Assembly (NCBI GenBank): GCA_012295275.1
Contig: CM022673.1
Span: 28,057,261 to 28,071,135 of the forward strand
DNA from: Chrysomallon squamiferum
Lineage: Eukaryota; Mollusca; Gastropoda; Neomphalida; Peltospiridae
DNA length: 13,875 nucleotides
Direction: 5' to 3'
Of the stretch, positions 1 through 7,283 are shown in pieces; within the stretch, counting starts at the first letter, position 1; each line of letters begins with the position of its first letter. Made by a program: the position numbers and the translations under genes. The notes under the pieces were generated by a model. That model was given only the letters and a program-made list of their open reading frames with translations, searched no databases and had not been told where the DNA came from.

Positions 1-364
1 TTTTTATTTTTTTACTTTTGAAACAAGTCCAGTTGTCATGTTTTATTAATTCTGTTGTTTTGTTTTTAACACTTTTTTTTTTTTAAACCACCTATACTGC
101 TTAACGAGTGAACAACATTTGATGTATTTCACAAACATCTACGCCTCTCATTTTAATACTCACAGTTTAACATATTGATTATTTTCTCCTTTTTTTTTTC
201 ATTCTTATTTCTAAAGAATACAATCCAATCATCTCATTTTTATTATTCACAACAATAATAATAACAACAAAATACATAAATAAAACCTATTAGTTTTGTT
301 TCAAAACTTCTTCTTTTTTTTTTTTTTTTTTTGGTTGGTGAAAAAAAAACATTCACCTAGTTAG
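1..364. other. AT-rich non-coding stretch, no gene seen
   Basis: Low-complexity A/T sequence with several T-runs, the longest a 19-base run at 314-332. I see no open frame of useful length with coding-like codon use, and no convincing splice or promoter signal on either strand. It is probably intron or intergenic DNA. Confidence 0.7.
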
Positions 365-680
365 TACTGTTACACAACAGATAGATTTCGTTTTGTACCA
401 GTTTGTGTTTTGTTATTCGCAGAACCGAACGAAAGATCAGTCATTCGCTTTTTGTATTTGTCATCTTTTGACATCACAACATGGAGCCGCTAACCGTTTT
501 CCATTCCGCGCGTGTCATGTGACTAATAACCACCTTGCACTGTCCCATGCTACGTACTGGCCTGGCCGAGCATTGTCTGCGTATTAATCATGTTTGGCCG
601 GTCAGACTGAGCCTCTACCAAGATGGAACAATAAGTCAGTAGAAGAGATGTCTAAGTGTTTCTTAACATGTAATCGATGT
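365..680. other. Complex CpG-containing island; possible exon or regulatory block
   Basis: Sequence complexity and GC rise sharply here against T-rich flanks, and several CpGs cluster at 424-600. An open frame runs on the plus strand to a TAA at 585-587, but it has no ATG start in good context and its peptide (rich in H, C, A and R) resembles no family I know. A 10-base E-box-containing motif, GTCATGTGAC (514-523), includes TCATGTGA, the M-box type bound by MITF/TFE-like bHLH-ZIP factors in animals. The block could be a promoter, an untranslated exon or an old repeat remnant. The change in composition is visible; the role is inferred. Confidence 0.35.
514..523. promoter_or_regulatory. M-box/E-box-like site GTCATGTGAC
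   Basis: A CATGTG E-box embedded in TCATGTGA, which matches the M-box consensus for MITF/TFE-family bHLH-ZIP proteins. It lies in the CpG-containing island. A single short match can occur by chance, so no function is claimed. Confidence 0.25.
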
Positions 681-991
681 TTAGGTGCACACAAAGTGGA
701 GTTTTGTTTTTTGTCTAATCATATGTAGAAGTAGAAGAAGAAGTAAGAGAGAGAGAGAGAAGGAATATGTAATGTTGTGATGTAATCTTCTTATGCAAGG
801 CACAAAGGAATGTGTTTGCTTCATGGTGTTACTGTAATGGATTGGTTTGAATAAATGTCAGCCTTTTTTTCTCTTTTTTTAAAGACTGGTAAATTGTGTG
901 TTTTTTTTTTTTAAACTTTTTTTTTTGATTGTTGATTGTTCTGAAATCAGTAATAGAAGTTAATAATGAGAATTTGTATCTCTGTTTCTGT

Positions 992-993
<2 letters not shown>
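681..993. other. Non-coding stretch with one polyadenylation-signal-like hexamer
   Basis: Mostly T-rich DNA with a short GA run (747-760). It has an AATAAA at 850-855 followed by T-rich sequence, which on the plus strand could be a polyadenylation signal for a transcript covering the 365-680 island. A good splice-donor-like GTAAGA lies at 743-748 but has no convincing coding exon in front of it. No gene is called. Confidence 0.35.
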
Positions 994-1024
<31 letters not shown>

Positions 1025-1068
1025 CATATATATTTATTTTGAAATGGTTATGTGTGTGTGTGTATATA

Positions 1069-1101
<33 letters not shown>

Positions 1102-1145
1102 CATGTATAGATGGATGGATGGATGGATGGATGGATAGATAGATC
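994..1145. repeat. Compound microsatellite (AC, TG, TA, GTAT, GGAT, AGAT)
   Basis: Starts with about 14 AC units (994-1022). After a short spacer come TG units (1051-1061), TA units (1063-1076), TGTA tetramers (about 1077-1100), GGAT tetramers (about 1109-1135) and AGAT tetramers (about 1132-1144). Adjacent arrays differ by single-base changes in the unit (TG to TA to TGTA; GGAT to AGAT), as expected for microsatellites evolving out of one another by slippage and point mutation. Confidence 0.95.
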
Positions 1146-1905
1146 ATGATGTTTTTTTTTGTGGTTTTTTTGCCAAGATAAATTGCAGTGATCAGATTAA
1201 ATTTTTTATTTTCAAAACTGAATTTTACGAGTAAATAAGATTTCTGTAATTAAGAAGGGCAATCAAATATTTTTAAATTCACAAAAATATTTTTATACAT
1301 TAATACATATTCTTTGAAATATTTTCATTATTATTACTATTATTATTTTAAAATTAGAGAGGTAACATTTATTTCATTTAAAAAAAAAGAAGAATAAAAT
1401 GTGATAAATAAAAGTCAATAATAGCGTCTTACATACGGTTTTATCTGAGATGAAGAATTAAACTGAATTGTGGTCAGATCAGACAAATTGATTTTGTTAA
1501 CCAGTGACGGTTTAGTCCAAACAGTTGATAAACTTTCTCCTTTGAAGACAGAAATGATTAGATTTTTACAAAAAAACATTCAAAGTGATTTACACTGAGT
1601 ATATTTTTATCTTTGTTGTTGCTGTTTCGTTTTCAACATGGAAATGCACCGTTTCCAGAAATTATTCAGAATGATGAATGATAATATCTGACAAACTTCC
1701 ACGGTCCTCACTGTGAATATTTCACTCTTCAGTTGTAAGATTTGAATCTGTTTTCCACAAATATTCACAATAATGAAAAGATTGTTATTTTTTTATTTTA
1801 TTTTTTATTTTTTTATTCCCACAACCAGCATTGAATTCATAATCTTTTTTTTCTAAATTTTCGTTATTATTTATTTATTTGTTTGTTTGTTTATTATATT
1901 TTTTT
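1146..1905. other. AT-rich non-coding stretch, no gene seen
   Basis: No frame on either strand looks coding. Short A/T runs and TTATT clusters dominate, with some moderately complex sequence around 1420-1760 that contains no recognisable exon. It would be intronic if the exon at 2418 belongs to a gene starting upstream. Confidence 0.6.
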
Positions 1906-1908
1906 ATC

Positions 1909-1910
<2 letters not shown>

Positions 1911-1953
<43 letters not shown>

Positions 1954-1959
1954 TTAATA

Positions 1960-1990
<31 letters not shown>
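1911..1990. repeat. AAT array facing an ATT array (inverted trinucleotide repeat)
   Basis: About 14 AAT units (1911-1952) are followed, across the palindromic core ATTAAT (1953-1958), by about ten ATT units (1960-1990). The arms are reverse complements apart from a one-base offset beside the core, so the block can fold into a long A/T hairpin or cruciform. Translated, it gives poly-isoleucine, which is an artefact and not a gene. Confidence 0.9.
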
Positions 1991-1991
<1 letters not shown>

Positions 1992-2360
1992 TACTTTTTG
2001 TACTTTTTTTTTTTGACTACTGCACCGTTTATATATAAAATAAGTCTTTTGAACTAAAAATTTCAAATTACTATTACCTTTTGGGGTGGGGGTGAGTCTG
2101 TTTTCCAAGTTTGTATGATTTTATTATCAAAATTGTTTGTTTGTTTTTTCTTCTTATTTTTTTTAAATGTGTTTCATTTCCAAAATATCAAAAAATATTT
2201 TGTACAATTCTGTTTTTTTTCAAATTTAGAATTATTCATATATAGATAGATATATAGATCTATAGATCTACTACTACTGCTATTACTACCTCTTTTATTT
2301 CTTAATGCTCATAAAGATATCTTATTAACTGCTGCAATTTCTTTATTCAAAATATTTCCT
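1991..2360. other. AT-rich stretch upstream of the candidate exon
   Basis: Intron-like sequence with T-runs and two direct TAGATCTA octamers near 2255-2272. No exon, promoter or RNA gene is seen. Confidence 0.5.
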
Positions 2361-2396
2361 TTCTTCTTCTTCTTCTTCTTCTTCTTCTTCTTCTTC
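2361..2396 (+). repeat. (TTC)12 microsatellite acting as a polypyrimidine tract
   Basis: Twelve perfect TTC units end about 20 bases before the CAG acceptor at 2415-2417 and form an unusually long pyrimidine tract for it. Read from the minus strand the array encodes a spurious poly-glutamate. As a pure pyrimidine/purine mirror repeat it could form triplex DNA. Its position directly in front of a plausible exon is the notable feature. Confidence 0.9.
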
Positions 2397-2417
2397 TCCT
2401 GCATCTCTCTGTGTCAG

Positions 2418-2607
2418 TGCTGCTGTTGTCTGCACACCACGACATGCACATGTACATATTGAAGACGATGCCAGTCCAAAGCCTCTGCTTGAACAGATCT
2501 TCTTGCCTACCTCCCTTGAAAGAAGTCGTTCTTCTCGTAAGCTGCTTTCAGTTGACAAAAGATCAGTTGCTGCATTGCCCATGTCTTTTCACTTATCACA
2601 GCTTTAA
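2418..2607 (+). CDS. Candidate terminal coding exon, product not recognised
   Basis: A CAG acceptor at 2415-2417, preceded by the TTC pyrimidine tract, opens a frame of 63 whole codons to a TAA at 2605-2607. The first base (2418) completes a codon begun in the previous exon, so the intron is phase 2. The peptide is protein-like: near its start HAHVHIEDDASPKPLLEQIF, then a basic serine-rich stretch (LERSRSSRKLLSVDKRSV), ending SFHLSQL. The final S-Q-L fits the class I PDZ-ligand pattern (S/T-x-hydrophobic). R-x-x-S-like spacing suggests possible basophilic-kinase sites. There is no membrane segment and no known domain, so it may be the cytosolic tail of a larger protein. A longer overlapping frame (2411-2725) is Cys/Leu/His-rich and looks out of frame. 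No upstream exon was found in the window. The coding call is inference from composition and splice signals. Confidence 0.5.
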
Positions 2608-2860
2608 ACAAAAGTTCAAACGACCCTGTAATAAAGTGATTATTGGATTTTGCTGTAGGAAAATAGAATACCTACTTTGGTCGATGATGGAGCAAATCGT
2701 TGATAATCGGAGAAAATATCTCTGAAATGCTATCCGTATTGTGGCTTTATTTTTACTGTTGATGTTTCTGTTATTGTTTTTAATGTCTAGTGTGTGTGTG
2801 CTCTGCTATTTCAACAAAAAAAAAAAAAATAAAGAAATAAAAGCAGGATAAAACAGATAT
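2608..2860 (+). other. Probable 3' untranslated region of the candidate exon
   Basis: Coding-like composition stops at the TAA. AATAAA hexamers follow at 2630-2635, 2828-2833 and 2836-2841. The later pair is preceded by TGTGTGTG and an A-run, and followed by the GT-containing sequence around 2858-2877. The later signals would give a 3' UTR of about 250 bases. The true end is unknown because further AATAAA hexamers occur downstream (for example 4713-4718). Confidence 0.35.
2828..2841 (+). terminator. Paired AATAAA polyadenylation signals
   Basis: Two canonical AATAAA hexamers within 14 bases, about 220 bases after the stop codon of the candidate exon. They fit the eukaryotic cleavage/polyadenylation signal. 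In DNA this AT-rich such hexamers are common by chance, so support depends on the exon call. Confidence 0.35.
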
Positions 2861-3445
2861 TGAGTTTATTGTACACAGTAAAATACAAACAGGTATGCCT
2901 GTATTTGAAATTGCCTTTTGTTTGAAACAGAAGAGCTGAGACAAAGCTGTATTAAAAAGAATTGTTGTATATTGTTCTTTTATTATTCTTTTCTGATTTA
3001 GAAACCCTTGACTGTGCTATAATATTGATCTAGTCACTGAATGATATTTAAAAGTTTTCATTTGACATTTGTTGAAGAAGAAGAAAGAAAAAACTGTTGT
3101 TCTACCAACTTTTATTATTATTTCTAATGGAATCTATGAGTATTTGTTAAATGAGTCATGAAAACATTTTTTTAATATTAATGGTTGTTTGGTGTCAGTC
3201 ACTAGATTTCTGTATTGTAATAATAATGATTATAAAAGATAAAGACTGCAGCTGCCACTATTTCTTTTATCAATCAGCAGCAAGGATTTTTTTAATGATC
3301 TCATGGGAAAATATAGAAGAACTTTTCTTACATCAGTCATGGGATGTTGGCTGGAATGGGAAAAAGCTCATTAAGCTCATTATACTTCAAGTCATCATTC
3401 TACAGTCTGGCTGTTTTTAGTGTAGTTATGTTAATGGTATTATGA
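2861..3445. other. AT-rich stretch, no gene seen
   Basis: An open frame on the plus strand at 3151-3420 encodes a hydrophobic peptide rich in I, L, F and W typical of translated AT-rich DNA. It lacks splice signals and family resemblance, so it is not called. The remainder is unremarkable. Confidence 0.6.

Positions 3446-3476
<31 letters not shown>
3446..3476. repeat. (ATT)10 microsatellite
   Basis: Uninterrupted ATT/TAT units, about 31 bases, in AT-rich flanks. Confidence 0.9.
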
Positions 3477-3477
<1 letters not shown>

Positions 3478-3629
3478 AATGGCACTATTTTAAATAAAAT
3501 ATTATATAGTATTCATTACAGTATCACTGATATAATTTCAAATTTCCATCATTATTTTAATAGAAGTTAGATATTCCAGTAGACTGTATTCAGTGTTTTA
3601 TGTACTGTACTATGCAGTATAAAATTTAT

Positions 3630-3631
<2 letters not shown>

Positions 3632-3672
<41 letters not shown>
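3632..3672. repeat. (AC)20 microsatellite
   Basis: A perfect 41-base AC dinucleotide array. Long AC/GT arrays of this kind are polymorphic in most animals. Confidence 0.95.
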
Positions 3673-3673
<1 letters not shown>

Positions 3674-3831
3674 TCTGACATCATTTTAATACATTTTTAC
3701 TTATTCAGGCAGTATTGCATAGTTTGTATAATATTACATAGCTTCCTACCATTTAATACAGAGTTATAAAGCCTGTATACTAATAATACAGACTGTGACG
3801 TAGTTTTACACTGGGAGGCTTAGCCAGTAAT

Positions 3832-3910
3832 ACAATGTTGCAAAAACTGGTAATCTTTAAAACAATGTTACAAATCCATTATAGCTTGTAGTACAATGTT
3901 ACAATGTTAC
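3832..3910. repeat. Degenerate ~30-bp tandem repeat marked by ACAATGTTAC
   Basis: The decamer ACAATGTTAC occurs at 3862-3871, 3893-3902 and 3901-3910, with a one-mismatch copy at 3832-3841. The first three are 30 and 31 bases apart; the last overlaps its neighbour by two bases. Between the decamers the units share little, so this is either an old tandem repeat or a cluster of a protein- or RNA-binding motif. The 17-mer at 3886-3902 recurs with one mismatch at 13238-13254. Confidence 0.5.
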
Positions 3911-4416
3911 ATATATTAGTAGAATGTAACACAAAGGTCCCTTTTTATGTAACAGTGTCAAATTAAATAAAATGATGACAATAGTGTGAAAGTCTTTTTA
4001 AGACCAGACAAAAACTCACTCATCCCACTAACACCTTAGCGAAGCCTTTTACATAAGTCTGTCAGTAGGTTATGCATGTAGATCTTTAACATTTGCCCCC
4101 TGCGCCACAAACACTGCTTTGACCATAAGCCCTTAATAAGGGTAGGTCCAGGGTAGTTCACACTTTACAATTGTCAACTGCACTGGTCTCAAATGGAATC
4201 AGTAAATATTACATCATGCACACAAACAGGTACTTAGCATGTGTTTATTTGCTTATAACTGGAAGTAAGTAGGGGTGCTGTACAGTAACGTAACTACGTA
4301 CACTTCATTGTTACGCTGTAATTGTCGAATTTGATTTGTAGACCCCCAGGGCAGTACATGCAGCTTGGCTTTTTCATTGAAACAGAAAGGATGAAGATCA
4401 TTGAATTTTTTTATTT
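3911..4416. other. Moderately complex non-coding stretch
   Basis: More balanced composition at about 4010-4380, including an odd-centred palindrome CCCTTAATAAGGG near 4131-4143. An open frame crossing 4322-4540 begins plausibly (PPGQYMQLGFFIETERMKII) but degenerates into translated T-runs and has no splice support. It could be part of a long 3' UTR or intergenic DNA. Confidence 0.4.
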
Positions 4417-4450
4417 TTTTTATTTATTTATCTATTTATTTATTTTTTTT
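4417..4450 (+). repeat. TTTA repeat with overlapping ATTTA pentamers (ARE-like)
   Basis: A run of TTTA/ATTT units gives several overlapping ATTTA pentamers. In a plus-strand 3' UTR these would match the AU-rich elements that control mRNA stability in animals. Whether the region is transcribed is unknown, and the same array is simply a tetranucleotide microsatellite. Confidence 0.5.
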
Positions 4451-4816
4451 ATTAACCCCAAACTTTATTACTTTCTCATTCCAGTTTATACTTTTGTTTA
4501 TAGTCTCTTAGACCATTATTTAATTTGTTTATTTTGCTAGCTGGTGTAATTAAGTGGTGCTGGAATGAATTGTCTATGGTAGTGTCAACTGTTGGTTTGG
4601 ACATGTTTAGGTAATTTATTGCAGTAGCAAGGACTATTATGATATTTGTGTTACCTAACTTAAGGGCACATTCCCTGTTCAGGATGCCTGTAATTAATGT
4701 GTATTATAAACAAATAAACAGTTTATGTCATTGAAGTTAAATCTTTGATTACAACCTTCAGTTGAAGTTGATTTAAAGTGATCTTATGTTTATGCATTTA
4801 TGGACAACATACTGTG

Positions 4817-4817
<1 letters not shown>
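4451..4817. other. AT-rich stretch with one polyadenylation-signal-like hexamer
   Basis: No exon is seen. An AATAAA at 4713-4718 is followed by T/G-containing sequence and, 100 bases on, a GT array. It could be a distal polyadenylation site for the gene ending at 2607, but this is weak. Confidence 0.4.

Positions 4818-4854
<37 letters not shown>
4818..4854. repeat. (TG)18 microsatellite
   Basis: A 37-base uninterrupted TG array followed by an ATGC-containing sequence. Confidence 0.95.
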
Positions 4855-4855
<1 letters not shown>

Positions 4856-4956
4856 CATGCATGCATACTCAGATATACATTTAGCTATGTAAATGATTTT
4901 TATAACACCAGAAATATTTTTGGTATTTGATATATAGGTTTTAGGTGTTAAAAAAT

Positions 4957-4986
4957 AATAAATAAATAAATAAATAAATAAATAAA
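4957..4986. repeat. (AAAT)7 microsatellite
   Basis: Seven AAAT/TAAA units in A-rich flanks. Confidence 0.85.
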
Positions 4987-5280
4987 ATTTGAAAAAAAAA
5001 ATAAAAAGTAAAGGACATTTCACCAGCAAGTTTATTTTTAAATTTATTTCATTTTCATTTATTTTTAATGTTTTATTTAGTTTTAGATCATTGTAATTAA
5101 CTTATTTTAAAATTTATTTTATTTTAGCTTTATTTTACTCCTATCTTACCTTTCTTTTCTTTTTCTTTTTTCTTTTTCTTTTTTCATTTTTTTTAATATA
5201 TTTTATTTTACATCAATTTACTTCCAATTTTTACTTTATTTATTTATTCCCTTTTTCATTTTTGCTGTATTTAATTCGAT
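4987..5280. other. T-rich low-complexity stretch (ATTTT/CTTTT runs)
   Basis: Dominated by TTTA, ATTTT and CTTTT(T) motifs. 5151-5186 is an imperfect TTTTC array. No gene signal is present. Confidence 0.7.
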
Positions 5281-5680
5281 TTCGCCAGAAACTTATTTAC
5301 AACTGACTCTGTAACTACTGTGTCATGTTGCGCTGTGTCTGAATTCAATTCGCTGGTGTATGTTAACAGACTTTTTACTGCTAAGTTGACGGATTATTCT
5401 ACGTTTTACTGTCAGTTCTCTGACACTAATTAGTCGTGGATTTTGTAATCGGTGTTTGCTTATTAAGTTACCATCCATTCCACTGCCTCCACTCTTATTT
5501 GTACCATTGGTCACAGCGACTCACTCGCTCGAAGAATCTGTTCTATTCTAGTTTGGTGCTAAATCTTAACGGTGTTGCTCGAAGCTAACTATTAAAATAA
5601 TCATTCGCTGTCTATTCTTGTCCACTATTCAAGTTATATTTCGTACTCGACTTTATCAATGAAAAGTCAACGATGGAGGG
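5281..5680. other. Complex island of unknown role; coding not established
   Basis: Composition and complexity are clearly different from the flanks, with scattered CpGs. Three short overlapping frames are open. Plus strand 5275-5427 includes LVYVNRLFTAKLTDYSTFYC. Another plus frame ends in LVTATHSLEESVLF. Minus strand 5514-5323 includes SVRELTVKRRIIRQLSSKKS. None has a start in good context together with a convincing splice donor or acceptor, and none matches a family I recognise. AATAAA hexamers follow around 5782 on the plus strand. It may be a non-coding exon, a 3' UTR or a decayed mobile element. Confidence 0.4.
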
Positions 5681-6416
5681 GAAAAAAAGATTCTGTTTCA
5701 CGTATTTAACAGTCTTATGACATTTGAAATGAATCCAGATAAATATGTATGTGTTGCTGTTGGCGTAGTTTTCACCTAGAAATAAAAATACACTTTTGTT
5801 AAAAATAAAATTGTAGGAGGAGGATAATTTTGTTTTGTACCTTTAATTCAAAATTAAAAACAAAAAATTCACTTGATTTTTTAAATTGTGTGTGTGTGTT
5901 ATATATATATATATATGTAAAATGATTCCATGATTGGATGATAGGAGACCTATAATGTGAAAGTTGGTGTGTGTATTACTTAATTTCTTTTCTATACAAA
6001 AATTACAATAAAAAAAAGAAAAAAATGAATAGAAATATTTACTTATTGTTATTTATAGAAATATGTATCACTAAACAGTTTTACTTAAAAATAATAGTTG
6101 TAAGAAATTTAGTTTGAAGTTTGAAGATAATCATGAAGGTTAACTCTTGCTATTTAAAATGTTTTCTAGATCAGTATAATGTCACTATATAAATATAGTA
6201 TATTTTTAATTTTAAAATATTCATTTGGAATATGTATGCATTTAATTTGATCTGTTTTTAATACTGTATATAATGCAAAATTGAAATTTTGTATTTATTA
6301 ATATTTTTAAATTAAAAAAAAAAATGTATATTATTTTCATATCAGATATTTCAAATTATTATTCATAATTCTTCTTCAAGTTAAAAATGACCGTGCACTC
6401 TTGACCATTAACCTCA
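5681..6416. other. AT-rich stretch with short TG/TA repeat
   Basis: Contains a TG run joined to a TA run (5888-5916) and many AATAAA-like hexamers expected by chance. No exon or RNA gene is seen. Confidence 0.6.
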
Positions 6417-6453
6417 GTGTGTGTCCGTGTGTGTGTGTGTGTGTGTGTGTGTG
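6417..6453. repeat. Interrupted (GT)n microsatellite
   Basis: GT units with one CC interruption at 6425-6426, ending in GTGCAC. It marks the left edge of the GC-richer regulatory-looking region. Confidence 0.9.
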
Positions 6454-6533
6454 CACAGGATTGATAATAAATATATTTTTACTGCTTACGGTCACAATGA
6501 AATGCATTTTAATACGCGCCCAGGCTAAAATCA

Positions 6534-6541
6534 TGATGTCA
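6534..6541 (+). promoter_or_regulatory. CREB/ATF-like site TGATGTCA
   Basis: A variant cAMP-response-element octamer. The same octamer occurs in reverse orientation (TGACATCA) at 7122-7129. Chance matches of one octamer are not rare, so confidence is low. Confidence 0.25.
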
Positions 6542-6725
6542 TAACAATGAAACTGCATTAATCACAAACGACACAGGTTCTTGTCTTGTGTCTGAATTTC
6601 CATATTTTCCCCAAATCCAATTTATATGCTCAGTTGGCCCAGTAATTTAGGGAAAATCTTGATGTAACTCTGCATGTGCCTAACAAAGAGATGTTACTAC
6701 CAACTTAACCCTCTGCCATTATCTC

Positions 6726-6740
6726 ATTTGCATAACAATG
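6726..6740 (-). promoter_or_regulatory. Perfect POU-SOX composite element
   Basis: The minus strand reads CATTGTTATGCAAAT. That is a SOX half (CATTGTT) abutting a POU octamer (ATGCAAAT) with the standard spacing of the Sox2-Oct4 composite motif; POU class III proteins with SoxB use comparable elements in neural enhancers. All 15 positions agree with the consensus. With the local base composition, a chance perfect match somewhere in the window is of the order of one in ten thousand, though the motif was not chosen in advance. Confidence 0.6.
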
Positions 6741-6972
6741 AAAATGATGGGTGACCCATATGAGTGGAACGTTATCGAACCTAGCTCACTTCCAATTAGT
6801 CCTACGTATTGAACTTTTAAGTTAAGGCTGTGCAGCGCGAGTTCCGAAATATGGGGACCAGACTCTGGCTAAGACAAAACTGGCGATGGCCTGATCGTCA
6901 CGGCGACAGATCTGAAGTGGCACTATGCTGATGGCAAACACGAGGTTTGACAAAATCTATTAATGGCGATAT

Positions 6973-6980
6973 TGATTGAT
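6973..6980 (+). promoter_or_regulatory. PBX-HOX-type site TGATTGAT
   Basis: Matches the TGATTNAT consensus for PBX/Exd-HOX heterodimers and sits about 230 bases from the POU-SOX element. It is a short motif and is supportive only as part of the cluster. Confidence 0.25.
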
Positions 6981-7066
6981 TCTATTATTGCCGGGCGCTG
7001 CGATGGTGAATAAGAATGAATGGCTGACCTCCGAGAAAGGGTATATCGCAATCTGAACACGGGCAA

Positions 7067-7071
7067 CCAAT
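7067..7071 (+). promoter_or_regulatory. CCAAT box
   Basis: The extended context AACCAATCG fits the NF-Y consensus. It lies about 650 bases upstream of the candidate ATG at 7716, farther than usual for that start, so it may serve an upstream transcription start or be coincidental. Confidence 0.25.
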
Positions 7072-7121
7072 CGCATGATGACGGCTTTGTCTTCTAAGAA
7101 AACAACTTAACGGTTGTACTG

Positions 7122-7129
7122 TGACATCA
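7122..7129 (-). promoter_or_regulatory. CREB/ATF-like site TGACATCA
   Basis: Reverse complement of the octamer at 6534-6541. It abuts the GA tract. Confidence 0.25.
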
Positions 7130-7155
7130 CAGAGAGAGAGAGAGACAGAGAGAGG
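7128..7155. repeat. GA-rich tract
   Basis: AG dinucleotides with one AC interruption. GA tracts occur near many animal promoters, but this is also an ordinary short microsatellite. Confidence 0.7.
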
Positions 7156-7182
7156 GCCTTTGCGATACGCGTGCACTCAACC

Positions 7183-7245
7183 ATGGCTTTCTGCAGTTTT
7201 GTCCGAGTCACTGCTGAGTCTTTTGTGCTGATGTTCCATTGTTGA
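7183..7245 (+). CDS. Short ORF in strong start context, possibly an upstream ORF
   Basis: The ATG at 7183 is in near-ideal Kozak context (AACCATGG) and opens a 20-codon frame (MAFCSFVRVTAESFVLMFHC) ending at TGA 7243-7245. If the 5' UTR of the gene starting at 7716 extends this far, it would be an upstream ORF able to damp translation. A minus-strand frame across the same DNA (7310-7107, 67 codons, also with a G at -3 and +4) is equally open, so the coding status of either is doubtful. Confidence 0.2.
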   Translation: MAFCSFVRVTAESFVLMFHC

Positions 7246-7283
7246 AGCGGTCTAGTATACTGTAGACCCATCAGGCCCGCTTC
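7244..7283. other. Small nested inverted repeats
   Basis: GAAGCGG (7244-7250) pairs with CCGCTTC (7277-7283), and GGTCTA (7249-7254) pairs with TAGACC (7263-7268). The two stems share bases 7249-7250, so they are partly alternative. This may be a hairpin in a transcript or a cruciform. Confidence 0.5.

Noticed and set aside
994-1145. Regularly repeated units considered as a CRISPR or minisatellite array
   Set aside because: Units are 2-4 bases with no spacers; these are ordinary microsatellites in eukaryotic DNA.
1875-2108. Minus-strand frame with a poly-isoleucine run
   Set aside because: It is the translation of the AAT/ATT microsatellite; no protein features outside the repeat.
2343-2582. 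Minus-strand frame with a poly-glutamate tail
   Set aside because: The glutamates come from the TTC array, and the rest is antisense to the better-supported plus-strand exon at 2418-2607.
2411-2725. Plus-strand 104-codon frame overlapping the candidate exon
   Set aside because: Longer, but Cys/Leu/His-rich as expected out of frame, without an ATG start, and it runs past the point where coding-like composition stops.
3151-3420. Plus-strand 89-codon hydrophobic frame
   Set aside because: Amino-acid content is typical of translated AT-rich DNA; no family resemblance, splice signals or supporting context.
4790-5029. Minus-strand frame with a (TH)n run
   Set aside because: Translation of the TG microsatellite and AAAT array.
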